A stretch of 47,114 nucleotides of DNA from an uncultured Prevotellaceae bacterium. GTDB taxonomy: Bacteria > Bacteroidota > Bacteroidia > Bacteroidales > Bacteroidaceae. The stretch lies in assembly GCA_937915745.1 (NCBI GenBank), contig CALGGJ010000117.1:1-47114 (forward strand), in the 5' to 3' direction. Position numbers and translations under genes: made by a program. Of the stretch, positions 39,611-47,114 are shown piece by piece; the stretch's first letter is position 1; each line of letters opens with the position of its first letter. Below the pieces are notes generated by a model. That model saw only the letters and a list, made by a program, of their open reading frames with translations, was not told the DNA's origin and made no database searches.

Positions 39611-40666
39611 ATGAAACTATCACAATTCAAATTCAAACTGCCCGATGAGAACATAGGTCTTCAGCCACCTTACCATCGCGACGAAGCAAAACTCATGGTG
39701 CTGCACCGCAACACAGGAGAAATAGAACATCGCCTGTTTAAGGACATCATAGAATACTTTGACGATGGCGACTCGTTTGTGTTCAACGACACCCAGGTCT
39801 TTCCCGCCCGGCTATACGGCAACAAAGAAAAGACCGGAGCAACTATCGAAGTGTTCCTGCTGCGCGAACTCAACGAGCGTATGCGCCTGTGGGATGTGCT
39901 GGTTGACCCGGCAAGGAAAATACGTATAGGCAACAAGCTCTATTTTGGCGAAGACAACTCGATGGTGGCCGAAGTGATAGACAACACCACATCGCGCGGA
40001 CGTACACTCAGATTCCTATACGACGGTCCTCACGAGGAATTCAAAGAGTCGCTCTTCGCATTGGGTGAGGCTCCTATAACCGACGAGATAAGAAAACAGC
40101 GCAAAGCCACGCCCGAAGACATGGAGAACTTCCAAACCATCTACGCACGGCACGAGGGAGCAGTGACCGCACCTGCGTCAGGGCTGCACTTCTCGCGCGA
40201 ACTGCTGAAACGCATGGAGATAAAAGGCATCGGACAGGCATTCATAACACTACACATAGGGCTGGGCAACTTCCGCACCATCGACGTAGAAGACCTTACA
40301 AAACATAAGACCGACGGTGAAGAAATGCACATCGGACCAGAAGCGTGCGAGATAGTAAACCACTCAAAAGAAGGAGGCCACAAAGTGTGTGCCGTAGGTA
40401 CGACAACCATGCGTGCACTCGAGACAGCAATGGGTCCTGGAGGCTTCATTAAAGAGTATGACGGATGGACCAACAAATTCATCTTCCCACCATACGAGTT
40501 TGGTGTGGCTGAGGCGTTCGTGTCAAATTTCCAGCTGCCACTGTCACTTATGATGATGATGCAATGCGCATTCGGATCGTACGAATATGTCATGGAAGCA
40601 TACAAGCAAGCAATAGCACTGGATTACAAGTTTGGTGGATATGGCGATGCACTGCTCATAGTCTGA
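39611..40666 (+). CDS. queA: S-adenosylmethionine:tRNA ribosyltransferase-isomerase
   Basis: Converts preQ1 in tRNA to epoxyqueuosine, using the ribosyl part of SAM. Family motifs are clear: FVFNDTQVFPARLYG, HEGAVTAPASGLHFS, THHIGLGTF-like ITLHIGLGNFRTI, and AVGTTTMRALE. I start at the ATG at 39611 (MKLSQFKFKLPDEN), the usual N-terminus; an ATG at 39581 that overlaps the truB stop would add ten Lys/Arg-rich residues. The product has 351 residues. No preQ1 synthesis gene lies in the window. Confidence 0.95.
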   Translation: MKLSQFKFKLPDENIGLQPPYHRDEAKLMVLHRNTGEIEHRLFKDIIEYFDDGDSFVFNDTQVFPARLYGNKEKTGATIEVFLLRELNERMRLWDVLVDPARKIRIGNKLYFGEDNSMVAEVIDNTTSRGRTLRFLYDGPHEEFKESLFALGEAPITDEIRKQRKATPEDMENFQTIYARHEGAVTAPASGLHFSRELLKRMEIKGIGQAFITLHIGLGNFRTIDVEDLTKHKTDGEEMHIGPEACEIVNHSKEGGHKVCAVGTTTMRALETAMGPGGFIKEYDGWTNKFIFPPYEFGVAEAFVSNFQLPLSLMMMMQCAFGSYEYVMEAYKQAIALDYKFGGYGDALLIV

Positions 40667-40773
40667 GACAGAATGGTGCAATATATTGACAATTGGGAGT
40701 ATCCAAGCAACCGAAGGCACGGAGCCGACTGTGTTTTTTCAGGAAACATCGTCGGGATGTGGCAAAAAAAATG

Positions 40774-40781
40774 TATCTTTG
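40774..40781 (+). promoter_or_regulatory. -7 element of the CoA-transferase promoter
   Basis: TATCTTTG fits TAnnTTTG and predicts a start near 40788, with a leader of about 58 nt before the ATG at 40846. No -33 element is clear. A weak T-run at 40733-40739 may mark the end of the queA transcript. Confidence 0.5.
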
Positions 40782-40845
40782 CAAACTGAAAGTTCACAAA
40801 GATTGTGTCTTAGCAAACGGAAAGTTAATAAAAGATAAATAAAAA

Positions 40846-42345
40846 ATGTCATTTACACGCATTACAGCCGCCGAAGCTGCGGCATTGATTCAGAATGGAG
40901 ACAATATAGGTCTCAGTGGTTTTACACCTGCAGGTACGGCAAAAGCCGTGACCGCAGAGTTGGCAAAGCGGGCACATGTCGAGCATGAAGCAGGACGCCC
41001 ATTCAAGGTAGGAATATTGACAGGAGCCTCGACAGGACAGTCGTGCGATGGTGTATTGTCTAATGAACATGCAATACGTTTCCGGGCACCATACACCACC
41101 AACCCCGACTTCCGTAAACACGTCAATGCAGGCGAACTGGCATACAGCGACATGCACCTCGGAATGATGGCACAAGACCTGCGCTACGGATTCCTTGGAG
41201 AAGTGGATTGGGCAATTATAGAGGTATGTGCCATCGAACCCGACGGAAAAGTATATCTTACGGCTGCCGGTGGTATATCACCCACAATTGCACGACTGGC
41301 CAAGAAAGGGGTGATACTCGAACTCAATGCGTTCCATTCGCCAAAATCAATAGGCATACACGATGTATATGAACCGCTCGACCCACCGCAACGCAAACCT
41401 ATTCCAATCGAACATGTGACCGACCGCATCGGAACAACTTACCTGCAAATCGACCCGAAGAAAATCATTGGAGTTGTAGAATGCAACCTACCCGATGAAG
41501 CACGTAGTTTCAAAGATGCCGACCCCGTCACAACCAAGATAGGCGAAAACGTAGAGCACTTCCTCATGGGAGAAAAGAAACGCGGAATCATACCACCGGG
41601 ATTCCTGCCATTCCAAAGTGGAGTGGGAACCACGGCCAACGCTATACTCTTCGCACTGGGCAGCAACCCCGAGATGCCCGCTATGGAGATATATACCGAG
41701 GTGTTGCAGAATGCAGTAGTTGACCTTATGTTCGAGGGTAAGGTGAAATGTGCATCGACTTGCTCGCTCACTGTAACCAACGACAAACTGCTGAGTATAT
41801 ACGACAATATCGACTTCTTCCGCGACAAACTCGTGCTGCGACAATCGGAGATTTCAAATAATGCAGAAGTGATACGCCGGCTTGGACTTATAGCAATCAA
41901 CACTGCAATCGAAGTTGACATCTACGGACATGCCAACTCTACACAGATATGCGGGACAAAGATGATGAACGGAATCGGCGGTTCGGGCGACTTCGAACGC
42001 AATGCGTTCATAAGCATCTTCACATGTCCGTCGGTAGCCAAGGGCGGCATGATTTCAAGCATCGTGCCATTCTGCTCACACATAGACCACACCGAACACG
42101 ACGTCAACATCATAGTTACCGAACAGGGAGTGGCCGACCTGAGGGGCAAAGGACCTATGGAGCGAGCTAAAGCCATCATCGAAAACTGTGCACACCCCGA
42201 CTACAAACAACTGCTGTGGGACTACCTCAAGATTTCGACCGTGGGACACTCCTGCCACAACATGGCTGCAACGCACGCATTCCACGACACATTCCTGCGC
42301 GAAGGCGACATGCGGCTCGTGGATTTCAGTAAGTATGCAAAATAA
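40846..42345 (+). CDS. Acetyl-CoA hydrolase/transferase family, probable succinate CoA-transferase
   Basis: A 499-residue class I CoA-transferase of the Cat1/ScpC type. It moves CoA between short acids; in Bacteroidales a likely reaction is propionyl-CoA plus succinate to propionate plus succinyl-CoA, the last step of propionate formation. Motifs include IGLSGFTPAGTAKAV, a Gly-rich PFQSGVGTTANAILFALG, the catalytic Glu in MEIYTEVLQNAV, and NGIGGSGDFERNA near the C-terminus. The exact substrate cannot be read from the sequence. It has its own promoter, and xth follows 12 bp downstream. Confidence 0.92.
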   Translation: MSFTRITAAEAAALIQNGDNIGLSGFTPAGTAKAVTAELAKRAHVEHEAGRPFKVGILTGASTGQSCDGVLSNEHAIRFRAPYTTNPDFRKHVNAGELAYSDMHLGMMAQDLRYGFLGEVDWAIIEVCAIEPDGKVYLTAAGGISPTIARLAKKGVILELNAFHSPKSIGIHDVYEPLDPPQRKPIPIEHVTDRIGTTYLQIDPKKIIGVVECNLPDEARSFKDADPVTTKIGENVEHFLMGEKKRGIIPPGFLPFQSGVGTTANAILFALGSNPEMPAMEIYTEVLQNAVVDLMFEGKVKCASTCSLTVTNDKLLSIYDNIDFFRDKLVLRQSEISNNAEVIRRLGLIAINTAIEVDIYGHANSTQICGTKMMNGIGGSGDFERNAFISIFTCPSVAKGGMISSIVPFCSHIDHTEHDVNIIVTEQGVADLRGKGPMERAKAIIENCAHPDYKQLLWDYLKISTVGHSCHNMAATHAFHDTFLREGDMRLVDFSKYAK

Positions 42346-42357
42346 GGAAAACGGGTA

Positions 42358-43122
42358 ATGAAACTTATCTCATGGAACGTAAACGGACTGCGAGCATGTG
42401 TCGGTAAGGGTTTTGCCGACACATTCACAGCATTCGATGCCGATTGTGTCTGCCTGCAGGAAACCAAAATGCAGGCAGGGCAACTCGACCTCCAATTCGC
42501 AGGATATCAGTCGTTTTGGAACTTCGCCGAGAAAAAGGGATACTCGGGAACTGCCATCTACACACGACTCACACCCCAAAAGGTGACTTACGGAATAGAC
42601 GTGGAACAGCATGACCACGAAGGTCGTGTCATCACGTTGGAATATGAAACATTCTTCCTCGTGACCGTTTATACACCAAATTCGCAAGACGGCCTAAAAA
42701 GGCTTGACTACCGAATGGTATGGGAAGACGACTTTATGGCATATCTCAAACGACTGGACGAGGTGAAGCCCCTGATAGTGTGTGGCGACATGAACGTGGC
42801 ACATCAGGAGATTGACCTGAAGAACCCCCAGTCAAACCGGCATAATGCAGGATTTACCGACGAGGAACGTGCAAAGTTCACGACGTTGCTCGCCAATGGG
42901 TTTACCGATACATTCCGATATTTTTATCCCGACCAAAGAGGTATCTATTCGTGGTGGTCGTACCGTGCCAACGCACGAGAACATAACGCAGGGTGGCGAA
43001 TCGATTACTTTTTGTGTTCCGACCGGTTGAGAGAACATCTGACGGATGCAAAAATACACACCCAAGTGATGGGTTCTGATCACTGCCCCGTGGAGTTAAG
43101 TCTTCCCAGTATAGAAAAATGA
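42358..43122 (+). CDS. xth: Exodeoxyribonuclease III
   Basis: AP endonuclease and 3' exonuclease of base-excision repair, 254 residues. The catalytic residues sit in the usual motifs: ISWNVNGLRA, CLQETKM (metal Glu), YSGTAIYTR, CGDMNVAHQEIDLKNP, GFTDEER, YSWWSYRANAREHNAGWRIDYF and SDHCPVEL (catalytic His). It closely resembles the ExoA/XthA type. It overlaps the next gene by ATGA. Confidence 0.96.
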   Translation: MKLISWNVNGLRACVGKGFADTFTAFDADCVCLQETKMQAGQLDLQFAGYQSFWNFAEKKGYSGTAIYTRLTPQKVTYGIDVEQHDHEGRVITLEYETFFLVTVYTPNSQDGLKRLDYRMVWEDDFMAYLKRLDEVKPLIVCGDMNVAHQEIDLKNPQSNRHNAGFTDEERAKFTTLLANGFTDTFRYFYPDQRGIYSWWSYRANAREHNAGWRIDYFLCSDRLREHLTDAKIHTQVMGSDHCPVELSLPSIEK

Positions 43123-43655
43123 AAATAGGAGTATTCTGTTCTTCGTCAGACAAGTTGCCGGAAGAATATTATAATGAGGCAAGGCGCCTGGGACAATGGA
43201 TAGGAGCAAACGGACACACGCTCGTGTATGGCGGTAGCCGCTGCGGACTGATGGAAGCCGTGGCGCGTGGAGTGCGTGAGACCGGTAGCCTGAATGTTAT
43301 TGGTGTGGTGCCAAAGATACTCATCGACCGTGATATGGTGAGCGAGCAAGTGGGCATAAAGATTCCTACAGAAAACCTCACCGACCGCAAGGCATGGATG
43401 ATGAAACTGAGTGATGTGTTTGTTGCAATGCCAGGAAGTGTGGGCACACTCGACGAGGCATTTTCGGTTATCGGCGAGGCTTCGATAGGCATAAGCGTCA
43501 AGCAAGTCATATTCTGGAATGTCAACGGATTTTGGGACAGCCTCTTCGCAATGCTCGACGGTATGAAGCAAACAGGTGTTGTAAACAAACCACTCGACAA
43601 ATTCATGACGAATGTATCGACTTTCGAGGAGTTGACAAACGAAATAAACAATTAA
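43119..43655 (+). CDS. LOG-family Rossmann-fold protein (TIGR00730)
   Basis: A 178-residue protein of the family that includes nucleoside 5'-monophosphate phosphoribohydrolases (cytokinin-activating LOG enzymes). It starts MKIGVFCSSSDKLPEEYY, has YGGSRCGLMEAVARG, and carries the LOG motif as PGSVGTLDE. The usual form is PGG-x-GT-x2-E, so one Gly of the phosphate-binding loop is Ser here. The catalytic Glu and Arg (LTDRKAWM) are retained. Real substrates in bacteria are mostly unknown. It is coupled to xth by an ATGA overlap. Confidence 0.92.
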   Translation: MKIGVFCSSSDKLPEEYYNEARRLGQWIGANGHTLVYGGSRCGLMEAVARGVRETGSLNVIGVVPKILIDRDMVSEQVGIKIPTENLTDRKAWMMKLSDVFVAMPGSVGTLDEAFSVIGEASIGISVKQVIFWNVNGFWDSLFAMLDGMKQTGVVNKPLDKFMTNVSTFEELTNEINN

Positions 43656-43664
43656 AACCACATT

Positions 43665-44615
43665 ATGTGTAAGATTATAGGAATAGGTGAAACCATAATG
43701 GACATCATCTTCAAAAACGGACAGCCTACGGCAGCTGTGCCCGGAGGTTCGGTATTCAACTCTGTAATATCGTTGGGACGACTCGGGCTAAACGTCACCT
43801 TCATAAGCGAGACAGGCAACGACCGTGTGGGGCGTACCATACTCGACTTTCTTGCCGACAATGGTGTGAACAACGAAAACGTATGCGTCTATTTCGATGG
43901 TCGTACCCCTATTTCGCTGGCATGGCTCAACGACCAAAACGATGCCGACTACGAATTTTACAAAGACTATCCTAAGGCAAGGCTCGACGTCATCTGGCCA
44001 CGTATCGAGCGCAATGACATTGTGATAATGGGTTCGTATTTTGTACTCAACCCGGTATTGCGAAGTAAGGTACTCGAATTCCTGCATTATGCAAAAGAGC
44101 GTGAAGCAATCATATATTACGACTTCAATTTCCGCAACAGCCATAAAGCCGAGGCAATGAGGCTGTATCCCGATATCCTGGAGAATCTGGAATTTGCCGA
44201 TATAGTCAGAGGCTCGACCGAAGATATTGACAACATGTTCGGCGACAACGACCCCGACCGCGTCTTTCATAAAGAAATCGAATTCTATTGTAAGAACATG
44301 ATTTGCACTGATGGCGGAAGCAATGTACGCCTCATATCCCCTGAGGTGACAAAAGATTATGCTGTGAAACAAGTGCCTACGGTGAGTACCATAGGGGCAG
44401 GCGACAACTTCAATGCCGGTATTGTATTCGGACTCATACGTGAAGGTATAACGAAAGACAATGTAAGGACACTAACCGAAGAGCAGTGGGACCGTATCAT
44501 GAAGCCCGCCATCGACTTTTCTGCACATGTATGTCAGAGTCTCAACAACTCGATATCCAAGGAGTATGCACAAAACTATACAAGCCCAGGACCCAAGGCT
44601 ACACTGTTCGACTGA
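43665..44615 (+). CDS. PfkB-family sugar or nucleoside kinase
   Basis: A 316-residue ribokinase-superfamily kinase. The N-terminal signature is PGGSVFNSVISLGRLGLNVTFISETGNDRVG, and the catalytic Asp lies in TIGAGDNFNAGIVFGL. The substrate cannot be read off; fructose, ribose, adenosine or 2-keto-3-deoxygluconate are all possible in this family. It starts 9 bp after the LOG-family gene, suggesting co-transcription; a nucleoside substrate would fit that neighbour, but this is only inference. Confidence 0.93.
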   Translation: MCKIIGIGETIMDIIFKNGQPTAAVPGGSVFNSVISLGRLGLNVTFISETGNDRVGRTILDFLADNGVNNENVCVYFDGRTPISLAWLNDQNDADYEFYKDYPKARLDVIWPRIERNDIVIMGSYFVLNPVLRSKVLEFLHYAKEREAIIYYDFNFRNSHKAEAMRLYPDILENLEFADIVRGSTEDIDNMFGDNDPDRVFHKEIEFYCKNMICTDGGSNVRLISPEVTKDYAVKQVPTVSTIGAGDNFNAGIVFGLIREGITKDNVRTLTEEQWDRIMKPAIDFSAHVCQSLNNSISKEYAQNYTSPGPKATLFD

Positions 44616-44679
44616 ACAGCAGATGTCCGATATCCAATTCTTGACTGACCTTTAATATTTTTATTCTACAACCACGATA

Positions 44680-45642
44680 ATGAGAATTTTTCAAAACGTA
44701 TCAGATATAGGCGACCTTCGCACTGCCCTCGACGAAGCATTCGAGATAAAACAAGACCGTTACAAATATTCGGCTTTGGGTAAAAACAAGACCTGCCTAC
44801 TCATATTCTTCAACAACAGCCTGCGCACACGTCTCAGCACCCAGAAGGCGGCAATGAACCTCGGTATGAATGTCATCGTACTCGATGTGAACCAGGGTGC
44901 ATGGAAACTTGAGACCGAGCGTGGAGTGGTGATGGATGGCGACAAGAGCGAACACCTGCTCGAGGCCATACCCGTGATGGGATGCTACTGCGACATCATC
45001 GGTGTACGCAGTTTTGCCACATTTCAGGACCGTGCAGACGATTACGAGGAGCGCATACTCAACCAGTTCATCAAATACAGCGGCAAGCCCGTCTTTTTCA
45101 TGGAAAGTGCCACCGTACACCCACTGCAAAGCTTTGCCGACCTTATAACCATCGAACAGTACAAGCGCACTGAGCATCCGAAGGTTGTACTAACATGGGC
45201 CCCACATCCCAAAGCACTGCCACAAGCTGTGCCAAACTCATTTGCACAGTGGATGCGAGCCGCTGATGTCGATTTCGTTGTGACACATCCCGAAGGATAT
45301 GAACTCGACCCACGGTTTGTCGGCGACGCAAAGGTGGAGTACGACCAGATGCGTGCTTTCGAGGGAGCCGACTTCATCTATGCAAAAAACTGGAGCTGTC
45401 CCGGAGTGACATGTCCTGCAGATTATGGACGGGTGCTAAATACCGACCGCTCATGGACTGTTGACGACCGTCACATGGCAGTGACCAACAATGCGTTTTT
45501 TATGCACTGCCTGCCAGTGCGGCGCAATATGATTGTTACAGATTCGGTAATCGAATCGCCTACAAGCATCGTAATTCCCGAAGCTGCAAACCGTGAAATT
45601 TCGGCACAAGTAGTACTCAAACGTATGCTGCAATCACTCTAA
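44680..45642 (+). CDS. argF': N-succinylornithine carbamoyltransferase
   Basis: A 320-residue transcarbamylase of the Bacteroidetes type that carbamoylates N-succinyl-L-ornithine in arginine synthesis. The carbamoyl-phosphate loop is NNSLRTRLS, the HPLQ motif is in ESATVHPLQSFADL, and HCLPVRR lies near the C-terminus. Residue 90, which separates succinyl- from acetyl-ornithine enzymes, is Ser (MDGDKSEHLL) where B. fragilis has Pro and Xanthomonas acetyl enzymes have Glu. Published mutants show Ser there supports the succinyl substrate, so the assignment holds. A loop in the C-terminal half carries CPGVTC. ArgH is at 28457-29791, and the other pathway genes are not in the window. Confidence 0.93.
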   Translation: MRIFQNVSDIGDLRTALDEAFEIKQDRYKYSALGKNKTCLLIFFNNSLRTRLSTQKAAMNLGMNVIVLDVNQGAWKLETERGVVMDGDKSEHLLEAIPVMGCYCDIIGVRSFATFQDRADDYEERILNQFIKYSGKPVFFMESATVHPLQSFADLITIEQYKRTEHPKVVLTWAPHPKALPQAVPNSFAQWMRAADVDFVVTHPEGYELDPRFVGDAKVEYDQMRAFEGADFIYAKNWSCPGVTCPADYGRVLNTDRSWTVDDRHMAVTNNAFFMHCLPVRRNMIVTDSVIESPTSIVIPEAANREISAQVVLKRMLQSL

Positions 45643-45655
45643 AAACAAATTTTTT

Positions 45656-45697
45656 TGACCATTTGCTTGGTCATATCAAATAAAAGACGTAAATTTG
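45656..45697 (+). promoter_or_regulatory. greA promoter with overlapping inverted repeat
   Basis: TTG (45667-45669), a 20-bp spacer and TAAATTTG (45690-45697) form a Bacteroidetes promoter. TGACCA (45656-45661) and TGGTCA (45668-45673), spaced 6 bp, form an inverted repeat that covers the -33 element, as an operator might. Transcription would start near 45704, leaving a 115-nt leader. Confidence 0.55.
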
Positions 45698-45818
45698 CAC
45701 CCGAAACAAGACTTAGAGAGTTCCGGTATTTCGACACAAAAGAGTATGAGATATTGGAATTCTTATTCTTTTCTACACTAATATTAACTGATAACAACAT
45801 TAATAATTCAACGAAACC

Positions 45819-46283
45819 ATGGCATACATGTCACGCGAAGGCTATGAGAAGATCAGAGCCGAAATAAAACAACTCGAAGAAGTAGAACGTCCCGAGGTCA
45901 TCCGACAAATACAAGAAGCCCGCGAGAAAGGCGACCTGAGCGAGAACGCAGAATACGATGCAGCCAAAGAAGCACAAGGCAAGCTAGAGACCAAGATAGC
46001 CGAACTGAAAGCCATCCTGGCCGATGCAAAAATTATAGACACAACCAAAGTGCAGACCGACACCGTGCAGATACTCTCGCGTGTGGAGATGAAGAATGTC
46101 AAGACCGGTATGGTCATGACCTACGCCATTGTGAGCGAGAGTGAAGCCAACCTGCGCGAGGGGAAGATATCTGTAGCCACACCCATTGCCCAAGGCCTGT
46201 TGGGAAAGAAAGTGGGCGATATAGCAACAATCAAGATACCTCAGGGTGTCATCGAACTTGAGATTACAAATATATCAGTTTAA
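45819..46283 (+). CDS. greA: Transcription elongation factor GreA
   Basis: A 154-residue factor that enters the secondary channel of RNA polymerase and stimulates cleavage of backtracked RNA. The N-terminal coiled coil carries the acidic tip residues in EAREKGDLSENAEYDAAKEA, and the C-terminal FKBP-like domain ends PIAQGLLGKKVGDIATIKIP. It is preceded by a promoter and a 115-nt leader. The HIT gene follows 42 bp downstream. Confidence 0.97.
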   Translation: MAYMSREGYEKIRAEIKQLEEVERPEVIRQIQEAREKGDLSENAEYDAAKEAQGKLETKIAELKAILADAKIIDTTKVQTDTVQILSRVEMKNVKTGMVMTYAIVSESEANLREGKISVATPIAQGLLGKKVGDIATIKIPQGVIELEITNISV

Positions 46284-46325
46284 AAAAGGATATAATCAAA
46301 TACTTTTAATCCATAAATAACAGAT

Positions 46326-46724
46326 ATGGCAACCATATTCACACGTATAGCTCAAGGTGAGATACCAAGCTACAAATGCGCGGAGACCTCCGAGTTCTAC
46401 GCCTTTCTCGACATCAACCCACTGGTGAAAGGGCATACACTATGTATCCCACGTCGTGAGGTTGATTATATTTTTGATATGGACGATGACGAGATAGGTC
46501 GTTTCCAGCAGTTTGCCAAGCATGTGGCTCAAGCCATCAAGGCTGCATTTCCATGCGTGAAAGTTGGTGAGGCAGTGCTTGGGCTCGAAGTGCCTCACGC
46601 ACATATCCATCTCATTCCGATGCAGACCGAGCGCGACATGAACTTCAACAATCCTAAGTTGCAGCTTTCGGCAGAAGAGATGCAGCAGGTAGCCGATGCT
46701 ATCTACAAGGAATTCACAAAATAG
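46326..46724 (+). CDS. HIT-family nucleotide-binding protein
   Basis: A 132-residue histidine-triad protein of the Hint/PKCI type. The triad is HAHIHLIPM, and the N-terminal FTRIAQGEIPSYKC and PLVKGHTLCIPRREV segments are typical. Such proteins hydrolyse AMP-lysine or other nucleoside phosphoramidates; the cellular substrate is unknown. It is the last gene before a strong terminator, and it is probably co-transcribed with greA. Confidence 0.95.
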   Translation: MATIFTRIAQGEIPSYKCAETSEFYAFLDINPLVKGHTLCIPRREVDYIFDMDDDEIGRFQQFAKHVAQAIKAAFPCVKVGEAVLGLEVPHAHIHLIPMQTERDMNFNNPKLQLSAEEMQQVADAIYKEFTK

Positions 46725-46758
46725 TTTCTTGTAAGCTGGATAAAATGCTATAACATAT

Positions 46759-46806
46759 AAAGCGAAATGCAAGAATCAGTCAAGGGTTCTTGCATTTCGC
46801 TTTTTT
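46759..46806 (+). terminator. Rho-independent terminator after the HIT gene
   Basis: AAAGCGAAATGCAAGAA (46759-46775) pairs perfectly with 46787-46803 across an 11-nt loop. The 3' arm continues into a run of T (46801-46806). It ends the greA-HIT transcript. Confidence 0.92.
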
Positions 46807-47114
46807 GTCTTTTATCCCAAATCGGTCATTAGCGTTTAGATGATTATAAGTTTATTTTCGAGCTGGTTTTTTGCGGCATTGAAGGAGTAATGGGGTTCCC
46901 AAAAACACAAGGATTGTCACGACTGCTCAAAAAATACGGATTGTCACGACGCAGTCGTGGCTGATAGGCCGTGAAAAAGATGCTAACGTCGTTCTGTTAT
47001 AAAAAAACCTGCTGTCCATCCGGCAACCCTCCGCCTGTCATACCGACGGAGCGGAGCGCAGGAGTGTATCTGATATTAGGCTCTGAAGGGGAGTTAAAGG
47101 GTAGTTAAAGAGAA
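46807..47114. other. Right-edge intergenic DNA with short repeats, no gene seen
   Basis: No coding region can be supported. GGATTGTCACGAC occurs twice (46911-46923 and 46938-46950), and CACGACTGC (46918-46926) is inverted as GCAGTCGTG (46951-46959). The last 30 bp have GGGGAGTTAAAGGGTAGTTAAAG-like partial repeats. Stop codons are frequent in all frames. Confidence 0.6.

Noticed and set aside
40667..40845. Riboswitch upstream of the CoA-transferase gene
   Set aside because: I see no conserved riboswitch core and only a weak hairpin near the T-run at 40733.
43665..44615. Calling the PfkB kinase a ribokinase or adenosine kinase
   Set aside because: The general family motifs are clear but no substrate-specific residues could be read with confidence.
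45655..45867. A 70-codon plus-strand frame before greA
   Set aside because: It covers the greA promoter and runs into greA in another frame, with no family pattern.

Overview
The window looks like the chromosome of a Bacteroidales bacterium, most likely Prevotella-like. The evidence is a set of Bacteroidetes-type promoters (TAnnTTTG at -7, several with a TTG or TTTG about 20 bp upstream), an N-succinylornithine-type carbamoyltransferase, a PorZ-like protein with a type IX secretion C-terminal domain, DUF4254 and DUF3098 proteins, and gene neighbourhoods familiar from Bacteroidales (leuS-yitT-rdgB; ftsX-DUF3098-uppP-truB-queA; mnmG-apt-uvrC-dtd-deoC). The species cannot be fixed from the sequence alone.

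Layout. 1-580: AT-rich left edge with a two-gene HipA-like kinase module (kinase cut by the edge) on the minus strand. 677-9166 (+): leuS, a YitT-RdgB fusion, porZ-like and comEC. 9160-12956 (-): a cell-envelope operon, DUF4254, glycosyltransferase family 9, LpxL-type acyltransferase, then two half-size chromate-transporter genes. 13024-13095: tRNA-Arg(CCT). 13142-14485 (-): a membrane protein with a Pro-Glu stalk. 14904-16581 (+): PH-domain protein and PBP4. 16598-24843 (-): CPBP protease, murI, ompH/skp, deoC, dtd, uvrC, apt, mnmG. 25295-34911 (-): flippase, zinc-ribbon-like lipoprotein, aldo/keto reductase, argH, SRPBCC protein, a phosphodiester-glycosidase-like lipoprotein, a large dockerin-repeat secreted protein, and pyrE. 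35482-46724 (+): miaB, ftsX, DUF3098, uppP, truB, queA, a CoA-transferase, exonuclease III, a LOG-family protein, a PfkB kinase, N-succinylornithine carbamoyltransferase, greA and a HIT protein, closed by a strong intrinsic terminator at 46759-46806.

Most genes are housekeeping: translation and tRNA modification (leuS, tRNA-Arg, dtd, mnmG, miaB, truB, queA), nucleotide and DNA maintenance (rdgB, apt, pyrE, deoC, uvrC, xth), cell wall and envelope (murI, PBP4, uppP, skp, ftsX, the LPS operon, flippase), and arginine synthesis (argF' and argH, on opposite sides of the window).

The unusual content is mainly in short repeats that lie in or beside regulatory DNA. Two related arrays of four units of about 22 bp, flanked by inverted repeats, each sit between divergent genes (14643-14762 and 35124-35267). 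A 22-bp tandem repeat duplicates the argH start region and makes three upstream mini-ORFs (29770-29857). A 21-bp repeat carrying a CTGCAG palindrome precedes the SRPBCC gene (30421-30527). A 93-bp element with perfect 20-bp inverted ends and three internal direct repeats lies at 25135-25227. Other points of note are the in-frame YitT-RdgB fusion with an A7 run at the junction, a natural Ser at the specificity position of the carbamoyltransferase, and a lipoprotein that appears to start at TTG.
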